Assembly: GCA_023229765.1 (NCBI GenBank)
Contig: JALNYO010000017.1
Coordinates: 15,353 to 79,352, forward strand
Direction of reading: 5' to 3'
Source of the DNA: Syntrophales bacterium
GTDB taxonomy: Bacteria > Desulfobacterota > Syntrophia > Syntrophales > UBA5619
Length of the DNA: 64,000 nucleotides
In this document: piece by piece, positions 1-6,859 of the stretch
Numbering within the stretch: the first letter of the stretch is position 1
Layout: every line of letters starts with the position of its first letter
The notes under the pieces: generated by a model
Databases searched by the model: none
What the model was told of the DNA's origin: nothing
What the model saw: only the letters and a program-made list of their open reading frames with translations
Translations under genes and position numbers: made by a program

Positions 1-592
1 TTTCCATGCAGATCTCCCCGCGGATTTCGATTTTTTCCGGTACGGCGATGGTTTCTGTTTGCTGAGGGGCGGGGGAGGAATGTGCTTGAGGGATTTGCAA
101 GGGCACGGTCGGTATTGTGCGAATGTTCGAAGTCACATTTTCTCCGACAGCGCCGTCCCCCCGGGTGGAACCAGTTGCCAGCCGGCCGTTTAAGTATAGG
201 AGATTGACGGCAAGACCGTCCAGCTTAGGCTCGACGGTGTAAAGGATAGCGTCAGCTTCGGAAAGCTGCCGACAGCGACGGTCAAAGTCGCGGATCTCAC
301 CATCGGAAAAGATGTTGTTTTTCATTGGGAAAACGTCTTTGAGGCTTAACATCGGGGTTAGATGGGCGACCGGACTGAATTTTTCCAAGGGAGGCGCGCC
401 TACCCGCTGAGTTGGCGAATCCGGCGTGACCAAATCCGGGAATTCTTCCTCAATCTCTGCGACTGTCCGAAGAAGGAGATCATACTCGGCATCGGTTATC
501 TCCGGATCATCCATCTGATAATAACGCCTGTTGTGGTGGTGGATAGCCGTGCGCAACTGACTGATCCTGGTTTGGGCCTCTTCACGATTCAC
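1..592 (-). CDS. ligA: NAD-dependent DNA ligase LigA, N-terminal part (runs off the left edge)
   Basis: This gene seals nicks in replication and repair using NAD+. The visible part covers residues 1 to about 197 and is cut by the window edge. It opens with the Ia region (HHHNRRYYQMDDPEITDAEY), which binds the NMN half of NAD+. The adenylation motif VEPKLDGLAV follows, with the nucleophilic lysine at about residue 123, then the TRGDGAVGENVTSNIRT block. The start is taken as GTG at 590-592, preceded by a GGGGA ribosome-binding stretch; no ATG lies at the right place. The region between it and the upstream gene is filled by a small inverted-repeat element. Family assignment is certain; the C-terminal zinc finger, HhH and BRCT domains lie outside the window. 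Confidence 0.95.
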   Translation of the reverse strand, partial: MNREEAQTRISQLRTAIHHHNRRYYQMDDPEITDAEYDLLLRTVAEIEEEFPDLVTPDSPTQRVGAPPLEKFSPVAHLTPMLSLKDVFPMKNNIFSDGEIRDFDRRCRQLSEADAILYTVEPKLDGLAVNLLYLNGRLATGSTRGDGAVGENVTSNIRTIPTVPLQIPQAHSSPAPQQTETIAVPEKIEIRGEICME

Positions 593-636
593 GGCTTTTC
601 CCCTGCTGAACCATCGTTTGCCAATGGTTCTAATCC

Positions 637-743
637 GTAACTACTCAGGTTGTTTAGACTGTAGTCTGTTAGGACTGCGCAACGAACGAATCAATGCCCC
701 CAACCTACCTAAACACCTACAGACTATCCACCTGAGTAGTTGC
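637..743. mobile_element. MITE-like element family A, copy 1
   Basis: A 107-bp non-coding element begins with AACTACTCAGGT and ends with its exact inverse ACCTGAGTAGTT. It is flanked by the 8-bp direct repeat TCTAATCC (629-636 and 744-751), which looks like a target-site duplication. The right-hand duplication contains the stop codon of the neighbouring minus-strand gene. A second, inverted copy lies at 2091-2189. It has no coding capacity, so it would need a transposase in trans. Confidence 0.7.
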
Positions 744-744
744 T

Positions 745-1020
745 CTAATCCTTTATCAGACGCAGCTTCGGTTTCCCTTTTTCCCTCTTTGCAACAGTTA
801 TTGGTCCGGGTTTTTGCCGTTTCATGATCTGTTCGTTAAATATTTCATTCTTGGCGCGGACGGCATTGATGATGAAAAAGATAATCACGCCCTTTTCCCA
901 GTCTTTTGACGGTTCGAAATTTTCCATTCGCGTTTTGTATTTTTTCCATAAGGAGGCCAGGGATGCCTCGTCTAAGGAAAGTATCTGCTGCGCCATTTTG
1001 TCAAGGGATGATTCCAGCAT
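745..1020 (-). CDS. conserved-looking small protein of unknown function (91 aa)
   Basis: I do not recognise the family. The product is small, charged and largely helical, with no signal peptide. It has a central hydrophobic patch (GVIIFFIINAV) in an otherwise polar protein and a strongly basic tail (KREKGKPKLRLIKD). Start is the ATG at 1018-1020. The stop codon lies inside the 8-bp duplication flanking the MITE at 637-743, so the element inserted at the very 3' end. It may share an operon with ligA downstream, with the MITE in between. The plus-strand reading here lacks a convincing ribosome-binding site. Moderate confidence that it is real. Confidence 0.55.
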   Translation of the reverse strand: MLESSLDKMAQQILSLDEASLASLWKKYKTRMENFEPSKDWEKGVIIFFIINAVRAKNEIFNEQIMKRQKPGPITVAKREKGKPKLRLIKD

Positions 1021-1241
1021 TTATTATGCCTCCCGCCTCATTCGTGCGCTATACTAATTGGAGAGGACTTTAAAGTCAAATAGTAAAAATGGCGATCCTG
1101 GAAGCTAAATAATACTTGTCTTTTTAATCAGCTCATTATATTCATCAACGCGCTTTCCTTTCGCGGGCCAACGAAGTTGCCGCCGCGGGGAGCGACAGAG
1201 TTAACTATTGGAATCATCGTTTTACTTGCCGGAGGTGTTGA

Positions 1242-1733
1242 ATGGAGGTAATTTTCGCTCCGTGGCGAGAGGCCTATATAAAAGGCCCAAAGCCCACTGG
1301 TTGCGTTTTGTGCCGCGATTCCTCGCGTGACGAAGAACTTGTCGTTTATGAGGGCAGGACTGTGTACGTAATGGTTAACAGATATCCATACACAGGCGGT
1401 CATCTAATGGTTGTGCCGGTTCGCCATTTGGGAAGCTTGAAGGATATCCAGCAAGAAGAGCGGACGGAGATATTTTCGCTTGTTGATATTTCTGTCCAGA
1501 TATTGACAGAGGCGATGAAGCCGGAGGGCTTCAATATCGGGATGAATCTGGGAAAGACCGCCGGCGCCGGCATTGACGATCATCTCCATTGCCACATTGT
1601 TCCGCGCTGGGCCGGGGATACAAATTTCACGACCGTAATCGGCGATATCCGCGTGATCCCTGCGGACGTTTTTGCAACCGCCCGGGAACTGCGGCCATAT
1701 TTTAATCAATTTAAACTGGGGGACAACAGATGA
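1242..1733 (+). CDS. HIT-family nucleotide hydrolase/transferase
   Basis: A histidine-triad protein of 163 aa, the usual size for prokaryotic Ap4A-phosphorylase-like HIT proteins, which act on dinucleoside polyphosphates or nucleotide phosphoramidates. The triad HLHCHIVPRW places His114, His116 and His118, the middle one being the expected catalytic nucleophile. The N-terminus has a CVLC pair (residues 21-24) that, in this subfamily, belongs to a zinc site. The conserved NRYPYTGGHLMVVPVRH segment is present. Its ATG follows a GGAGG sequence. The stop overlaps the start of the LapA-like gene by four bases, so the two are translationally coupled. Substrate cannot be told from sequence. Confidence 0.92.
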   Translation: MEVIFAPWREAYIKGPKPTGCVLCRDSSRDEELVVYEGRTVYVMVNRYPYTGGHLMVVPVRHLGSLKDIQQEERTEIFSLVDISVQILTEAMKPEGFNIGMNLGKTAGAGIDDHLHCHIVPRWAGDTNFTTVIGDIRVIPADVFATARELRPYFNQFKLGDNR

Positions 1734-2068
1734 ATGTTATCTATACCGTCATCGGGGCGATTATTGTCTTGTTTCTCGTTACCTTTTCGCTGGACAACAC
1801 GGTTTCGATAAGATTGAGTTACTACGGATACTTCGAACGCTGGTTGCCTACTTATCTCTTAATTTTTCTCTCTTTTCTGATAGGCGTTATCTTTACCGGG
1901 ATTCTCGGGATCGTGGAGAGATTCCGCATGACGCGCACCATAAACCGTCTCAACAAGACGATCCGGGATCTTCATCGGGAAATAAAGGTTAAGGACAGCG
2001 CCTCTTACCCTCCCTATGCGGAGACGCCAGAGAAACCAGAATTGACGGATAACGTAAAAACTCCCTGA
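1730..2068 (+). CDS. LapA-domain (DUF1049) inner-membrane protein
   Basis: A 112-aa protein with two N-terminal transmembrane helices (about residues 5-22 and 40-62). Between them is the family hallmark of an Asn-rich turn (SLDNTVSIRLSYYG). A basic, coiled-coil-prone cytoplasmic tail (RTINRLNKTIRDLHREIK) follows. In enterobacteria LapA partners LapB in controlling lipopolysaccharide synthesis; here only the LapA-like half is present and the function is inferred from the family. It overlaps the HIT gene by 4 bp (ATGA). Confidence 0.85.
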   Translation: MNVIYTVIGAIIVLFLVTFSLDNTVSIRLSYYGYFERWLPTYLLIFLSFLIGVIFTGILGIVERFRMTRTINRLNKTIRDLHREIKVKDSASYPPYAETPEKPELTDNVKTP

Positions 2069-2090
2069 AGGTACGCTTAAATATTTGCAA

Positions 2091-2189
2091 ATAGGTGGAT
2101 AGTCTGTAGGTGTTTAGGTGGGTTGAGGTCATTGATTCGTTCTTTACTCAGTCCTAACAGACGACAGTCTAAACAACCTGAGTAGTTAC
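2091..2189. mobile_element. MITE-like element family A, copy 2 (inverted, truncated)
   Basis: Reverse-complement copy of the element at 637-743. It keeps AGGTGGATAGTCTGTAGG at one end and ACCTGAGTAGTTAC at the other but lacks the outermost bases of the left terminal repeat. No flanking duplication is visible, which suggests an older, decayed copy. Confidence 0.65.
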
Positions 2190-2227
2190 GATTATAAAAG
2201 GGAGGTAATTGCAAAATTCCCCATTCT

Positions 2228-2376
2228 TGTCATTCCCGCAACGATTCTGAGCGGGAAAACGAAGTTTAATGTTCATAATCTGGTTCTGACTGCTTGAAAA
2301 ACCATATTATGAACATTAAGCTTCGCTTTCCCGATAGAGACATTATGAACATTAAGCTTCGCTTTCGGGAATGACA
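2228..2376. repeat. complex palindromic repeat with TGTCATTCCCG ends
   Basis: The block starts TGTCATTCCCG and ends CGGGAATGACA. Inside, the 25-bp unit beginning ATTATGAACATTAAGC occurs twice in tandem (2306-2330 and 2342-2366), and an inverted relative lies near 2255-2278. The ends match the palindromic repeat at 24865-24935. With the element at 2091-2189 it fills the 360-bp gap before the histidine kinase; I see no gene there. Confidence 0.6.
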
Positions 2377-2430
2377 AATGGTTTTGCAATTGCCTCAAGG
2401 GTAAGCTGATAATTTTCGGTAGTTGCGCTA

Positions 2431-4638
2431 ATGCCAAATGCCTCTTTTAACTCCCTTTTTTATATCATTTCCTCCCTGCTGGGCTTTCTTGTTTTGTTGG
2501 GCATTGCCGTGGTTTCTGTTTTGCGGGGCGGGGGGAGGCGGACTAATATCCTGTTTTCCGGAATCTGCCTGCTGGGCGCCCTTCTTAATGCCGACGTTGC
2601 CCTTGTTTCGATTTTGCCCGACGAACAGCTTGCCCTTTATATAGACAGAGCTGTTCATCTCTTCTTCGTTTTTAGCGTTCCTGTATATATCAGTTTCGTC
2701 CATGAGTTTTTGAACATTGCCTCTCGCCGCTGGCTGGAGAAAACGGCCTGGCTGTTGAGCGCTGTATTTTTGACTGTTGTTCCAACCAGTCTTTATATAA
2801 ACGGTTTTAACCACTATTTTTTCGGCAGGATTGCCCGCGCTGGCCCTCTGTTTTACTGTTTTTCCGCGGTAACAGCGTTCACGGTTTTGTACTGTCTGGC
2901 AGTGCTGTATGGCGCTCTGAAGCGAACTGCCGACAATGCGCATAAAAACCGGATTAAGTATATTTTGGGAGGCCTTGGTTTTTCTGCTTTCCTGCTTTGT
3001 TTTACAATTCTTCCGGTAATGGGTCTCCCCGTTTATCCGCTCGGAAATTTCAGTTTCATTCCGGCGCTGTTTTTGGCCTTTGGGGTTTTGAAGTACGACC
3101 TGCTGGACATTGGCGTCCTGATTCGCAAAGGAGCCGCCTATTTCGCATTAACAGGAATCCTTACCGCCCTTTACGTAATTCTCATCTTTCTTTTCAACTC
3201 TTTCTTTATCTCCACGTTCGGGGGGAACTCCTTTGTTCTTTCCCTGCTGCTGGCGCTCGTCATCGTCCTTTTATTCAACCCCCTTCGGGAACTGGTGCAA
3301 AAGTGGATTGACCGCATTTTCTTTCGAGGAAGTTACGATTATCATGGGCTTCTCAAAAAGATCAGCGGGCAATTGGCGTCACTGCTCACTCAAGAGCAGA
3401 TAAAGGAGCTGCTCATCAATGAAATCAGGGAGGCAATGCGGGTAGAAAGGGTGTTGTTGATTATTAAGGACGGTAACTCCTATAAAATATTTGGTTCATT
3501 GGAAGCGCAAAAAACAACGGAGGAAAATTTTCGGGAGCTTGAATTGCTGGATGGTATTTTGCAGATAAGTACATTGCCAATTACAAAAGGAGCAATAGCA
3601 GGGAAAATTGCCGATAAAAAAAACAGGGATACGCTGATTCGCCTTTTTGATTGCCTCGGAGTGACACTGGTAATTCCTTTGCCGGCACGAGAAGGAACGG
3701 CGGGGATGATTTTTCTCGGCCAGAAAAAATCCGGCGAACTTTTTGTCGATGAAGATATTGAAGTTTTGACGACGATAGCGAATCATGCGGCAACTGCCAT
3801 CGAAAATGCAAGCAGTTATGAGGCGCTCAAGTCGTTCAATCGCGATCTTGAAAAAAAGGTGCAGGAAAGAACCGCCGCCCTGCAGACGGCTCTCTCCGAC
3901 ATGGAAAAGGCGGAACAGCAGTTGATCCGGTCGGAGAGTCTCGCCGCGATCGGGCAGCTTGTGGCCGGCGCGGCGCACGAACTTAACAATCCGCTTGCCG
4001 GGGCGATGAGTCTCGTGCAAACGAGCGTTGCGACCATTGCTGAGGGCGAACTTACCGCAGCCGACAAGCAAGTGATCGTCGAGGATTTGAGTTTTGCAAT
4101 TGCGGAGCTGCGGCGCTCGGCAGGAATTATCCGCAGTCTGCTTGATCTGTCGAGGCAGACCCAGACATACGTGGAACCTGTGGAGATGAACAGGGTGATT
4201 GACGACGCGCTCCGGGTTCTCTATAACCAATATAAAAACACCCCTGTAACAATTGAAAAGAGATATGAGGAAGAGTTGCCCCCCGTCGAGGGAAATTTCG
4301 CTAATCTTGGCCAGGTTATGATCAATGTCATCCAGAATGCGCTGCAGTCTTTACCGGAAGGCAAAGGACTTATCATCCTGACTACGGGCTACCAAAAGCG
4401 GACCGATAAAGTTTTTATTGAATGCGCCGACAATGGCGCCGGGATCCCGGCGGCTGTTCTCAACGATATCTTCAAACCGTTTTTTACGACCAAGGTGGTT
4501 GGTCGGGGCACCGGCCTCGGGCTTTATATCTCCTATGAGATAATCAGGCGGCATGACGGTCGGATTGACGTAGAAAGTGAAGCAGGGAAGGGAACCGTAA
4601 TAAAAATTGAAATCCCCTGTCGAAGGAGGGCAGCATGA
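2431..4638 (+). CDS. membrane-bound sensor histidine kinase (multi-TM, GAF-like, HisKA, HATPase)
   Basis: A 735-aa sensor kinase. Residues 1 to about 270 form seven to eight hydrophobic helices, like the N-terminal 7TM sensor regions of other bacterial kinases. A soluble GAF-like domain spans about 300-460 and a short coiled coil (LEKKVQERTAALQTAL) follows. The phosphoacceptor box AAHELNNPLAGA has His516. The C-terminus is a HATPase domain with the N box (INVIQNALQSL), G1 (DNGAGIP) and G2 (GRGTGLGLYI). The stop overlaps the start of the response-regulator/cyclase gene by 4 bp, so the two are almost certainly partners. The ligand is not deducible. No clear Shine-Dalgarno precedes the ATG chosen. 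Confidence 0.93.
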   Translation: MPNASFNSLFYIISSLLGFLVLLGIAVVSVLRGGGRRTNILFSGICLLGALLNADVALVSILPDEQLALYIDRAVHLFFVFSVPVYISFVHEFLNIASRRWLEKTAWLLSAVFLTVVPTSLYINGFNHYFFGRIARAGPLFYCFSAVTAFTVLYCLAVLYGALKRTADNAHKNRIKYILGGLGFSAFLLCFTILPVMGLPVYPLGNFSFIPALFLAFGVLKYDLLDIGVLIRKGAAYFALTGILTALYVILIFLFNSFFISTFGGNSFVLSLLLALVIVLLFNPLRELVQKWIDRIFFRGSYDYHGLLKKISGQLASLLTQEQIKELLINEIREAMRVERVLLIIKDGNSYKIFGSLEAQKTTEENFRELELLDGILQISTLPITKGAIAGKIADKKNRDTLIRLFDCLGVTLVIPLPAREGTAGMIFLGQKKSGELFVDEDIEVLTTIANHAATAIENASSYEALKSFNRDLEKKVQERTAALQTALSDMEKAEQQLIRSESLAAIGQLVAGAAHELNNPLAGAMSLVQTSVATIAEGELTAADKQVIVEDLSFAIAELRRSAGIIRSLLDLSRQTQTYVEPVEMNRVIDDALRVLYNQYKNTPVTIEKRYEEELPPVEGNFANLGQVMINVIQNALQSLPEGKGLIILTTGYQKRTDKVFIECADNGAGIPAAVLNDIFKPFFTTKVVGRGTGLGLYISYEIIRRHDGRIDVESEAGKGTVIKIEIPCRRRAA

Positions 4639-5630
4639 GTGGTTTGATGGTTGTTGACGATGAGGAGGGGGTGCGCCGCTCCCTGAAGAGGGTTCTGGAG
4701 CGTGACGGTTATGAGGTCATCCTTGCCCAAAACGGCGATGAGGCAATTTCCATTATTCGCAATAATGGCAAAAACATCGAAACGGTCATTTCCGATTACC
4801 GGATGCCCGGCATTGACGGACTGGAAACCCTGATCGAAATAGGCCGCATCAATATGGATATTACGAGAATCATGCTCACCGGCTACGCGACGATGGCGAG
4901 CGCCATTGAGGCGGTCAACGAGGGAATCGACGGTTTTCTGACCAAGCCGTTCGAAAACGATGAGTTGAAGGCAAAAGTACGGGAATACACAATTAAAAAG
5001 AGGCTCAAGCAGTTCGTTTCCGAACAGGTTATGAATGAATTGCAGAGAGATGGGGGTGCTCTTTTGCCCAGGCGTCTTGATGTCAGCGTGCTTTTTACCG
5101 ACATTCGCGGTTTTACGGCGCTCTCGGAAAAGTTTGATCCCGCGGAACTTTCAGTTCTTCTCAATCATCACTATTTCACCCCGATCGACAACATTATTTT
5201 CCGTCATAAAGGCACAGTTGATAAACATATCGGGGACAGCGTCATGGGGATATTCGGAGCGCCCCTCAGAGGAGACAACGATCCGTTGGGCGCCGTTTTA
5301 GCCGCCCTGGAGATTCAGGAGAAGATGGCGGCGATAAACCAGGAAATAAATGAAGTGAAACAACGTCTGGATGTCGGAATTGGCATAGCCACCGGGGAGG
5401 CAATGGCGGGGATTTTCGGATCACCGCGGAAGAAAGAGTACACCGTCTTCGGGGCGGCGGTAAATCTTGCCTCACGGCTGGAAAACATGGCCGCGGCGGG
5501 CGAAATACTGATTTGCGAAAACACCATGCATTGCGTTGAGGATAGGATCGTTGTTGAAAATATTCCCTCCGCCTTAATACGAGGGCTTTCCCTTTCTCCG
5601 GCTGTTTACCGGGTATTGTCCTGCAAATGA
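4635..5630 (+). CDS. response regulator fused to class III adenylate/guanylate cyclase
   Basis: A 331-aa two-domain effector. Residues 1-120 are a receiver domain with phospho-acceptor Asp54 (VISDYRMPG), the acidic pair near residues 8-9, the LTGYA switch Thr and the LTKPF lysine. Residues 145-330 are a class III cyclase. Metal-binding aspartates are Asp156 (LFTDIRGFT) and Asp201 (HIGDSVMGIFGAP); a base-selecting Lys/Thr pair is probable in KKEYTVFG, and the transition-state Asn and Arg lie in AVNLASRLE. All catalytic residues appear present, so it should be active, making cAMP (Thr at the selectivity position favours adenine; cGMP is not excluded). It would convert the coupled kinase's signal into a cyclic nucleotide. 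The Crp/Fnr protein at 53 kb is one conceivable reader, but nothing links them directly. Confidence 0.92.
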   Translation: MSGLMVVDDEEGVRRSLKRVLERDGYEVILAQNGDEAISIIRNNGKNIETVISDYRMPGIDGLETLIEIGRINMDITRIMLTGYATMASAIEAVNEGIDGFLTKPFENDELKAKVREYTIKKRLKQFVSEQVMNELQRDGGALLPRRLDVSVLFTDIRGFTALSEKFDPAELSVLLNHHYFTPIDNIIFRHKGTVDKHIGDSVMGIFGAPLRGDNDPLGAVLAALEIQEKMAAINQEINEVKQRLDVGIGIATGEAMAGIFGSPRKKEYTVFGAAVNLASRLENMAAAGEILICENTMHCVEDRIVVENIPSALIRGLSLSPAVYRVLSCK

Positions 5631-5639
5631 ACCGCCTTA

Positions 5640-5819
5640 GGGTCTGTCCACAAATAACCTGGGCAAGATTGCGCTCAGATTTGGGTTAGATTTGGTTGCG
5701 GCGATTGAACAAAACCGCAGACGTAGCAGCGCTACGTTGAGGATTTTGTGATTGAGCCACAGCCAAAGATGGCCCAAAGATGAGATGCAAGATGTTCAGG
5801 TTATTTGTGGACAGACCCC
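5640..5819. mobile_element. MITE-like element family C with TA flanks
   Basis: A 180-bp palindromic element starts GGGTCTGTCCACAAATAACC and ends with its inverse GGTTATTTGTGGACAGACC (plus CC). It is flanked on both sides by TA (5638-5639 and 5820-5821), the target duplication typical of IS630/Tc1-mariner-driven elements. The interior has a further palindrome around GTAGCAGCGCTAC. It sits 10 bp after the cyclase stop codon. Open frames inside it are by-products of the palindrome. Confidence 0.7.
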
Positions 5820-5921
5820 TAGTTGAGGCTGTTTGCAAACGAATGATCAATCCATTCCTGCATATCATCCAATTCACATATTTTTTCTTGACAGCCGAAA
5901 TATAATGGAGTAAGGCTATCA

Positions 5922-5944
5922 ATATATGACCGTCAGTCATATAT
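5922..5944. promoter_or_regulatory. candidate operator ATATATGAC-N5-GTCATATAT
   Basis: A perfect inverted repeat with 9-bp arms around CGTCA, about 190 bp upstream of the TetR gene. TGAC/GTCA half-sites are common for TetR-type fatty-acid regulators, so autoregulation and control of the beta-oxidation operon is the likely use. The surrounding 5820-6133 region has no gene. No well-spaced promoter can be assigned with confidence, although TATAAT occurs at 5901-5906. Confidence 0.55.
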
Positions 5945-6133
5945 TGACCGTAGTTCAGACCATTGGCCTAAGTCTTATGACTAAATCGCATTAAAAATAA
6001 TTACCTGCGATTTATTTAAAGTGTTCACGTTCTAAGCAGAATGGATAACAGAGGGATTGCAAGAGTCATGTCGGCAGTTATTCGCAAGGGACTTGAAATT
6101 TAATTGAACCGTCTTTGCTTGAAGGTGTGAATC

Positions 6134-6778
6134 GTGGGACTTGAAGACCGCAGAAAAAGGGAACGGGAGAATCGCAAGGGTTCGATAATAAAGGCGGCTC
6201 GTAAATTATTTTTGGAAAAAGGGTTCAAAGCCGTTACCGTTGAGAGCATTGCCCACAAGGCTGAACTCAGCAAGGGCGCCATTTACCTGCATTATAGCAG
6301 CAAGGAAGAGATTTATGCCCATATCGTGCTGAGCGATCTGGGAAAATTTCACGACCGGTTTTCGGGCCTGGCGCAAAAACCGACAAACGCGTCCCGGGCG
6401 CTTTTCAAATTTGCGGACATTTACGTAGATTTTTTCCTCAATGAACGGGAATTCTTCCGAAACCTGATGAACTTCATGATCCGCGCTACCGGCATGAACT
6501 TTCCGGATGAGCTGTATGAAGAATCCATAAAAACCATGAACAAAACTATCGATATAGTAGAAGAGATATTTGCATACGGCGTCGCACAGGGTGAATTTCC
6601 CGGGACGATGAATCTCCGCCAGAACAGGAATGCCCTCTGGGGGATGCTGAACGGCATAATCTCGCTGTACATTTTTACAGGTAATGAGGAGAAGAGGGAC
6701 GATGTGATCCGGAGCACCGTAAAAAAGGGCATGGAAACATTTGTTAGTGGTCTTAAAAGTGCGGAGGGGTCGGTTTAA
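6134..6778 (+). CDS. TetR/AcrR-family regulator of the beta-oxidation operon
   Basis: A 214-aa TetR-type repressor. The N-terminal helix-turn-helix is clear (ARKLFLEKGFKAVTVESIA, then LSKGAIYLHYSSKEEIYAHI). The C-terminal half is helical and hydrophobic, suited to an acyl-CoA-like ligand. The start is GTG at 6134, preceded by GAAGGTG. It is followed after 81 bp by acyl-CoA dehydrogenase, hydroxyacyl-CoA dehydrogenase/hydratase and thiolase genes on the same strand. This matches the well-known arrangement of FadR-like TetR proteins with fatty-acid degradation genes. The ligand and operator are inferred, not shown. Confidence 0.88.
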   Translation: MGLEDRRKRERENRKGSIIKAARKLFLEKGFKAVTVESIAHKAELSKGAIYLHYSSKEEIYAHIVLSDLGKFHDRFSGLAQKPTNASRALFKFADIYVDFFLNEREFFRNLMNFMIRATGMNFPDELYEESIKTMNKTIDIVEEIFAYGVAQGEFPGTMNLRQNRNALWGMLNGIISLYIFTGNEEKRDDVIRSTVKKGMETFVSGLKSAEGSV

Positions 6779-6859
6779 ACAGGCGGTTATTGCCGGGGAA
6801 ACAGTCTCAAGTAATCTAAAGGCTCAGATTCTATTGAAAAATTAAAGGAGGGTCAGCTT

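Noticed and set aside
2306..2366. Two 25-bp direct repeats resembling the beginning of a CRISPR array
   Set aside because: Only two units, 11 bp between them, with related inverted sequence nearby and no cas genes; this is a nested palindromic repeat.
5888..5906. TTGACA followed by TATAAT before the TetR gene
   Set aside because: Only 7 bp separate the two boxes, far from the 16-18 bp needed, so they cannot be one sigma-70 promoter.
5686..5940. 84-codon minus-strand frame
   Set aside because: Mostly made of the 180-bp palindromic element and reaches into the operator region.
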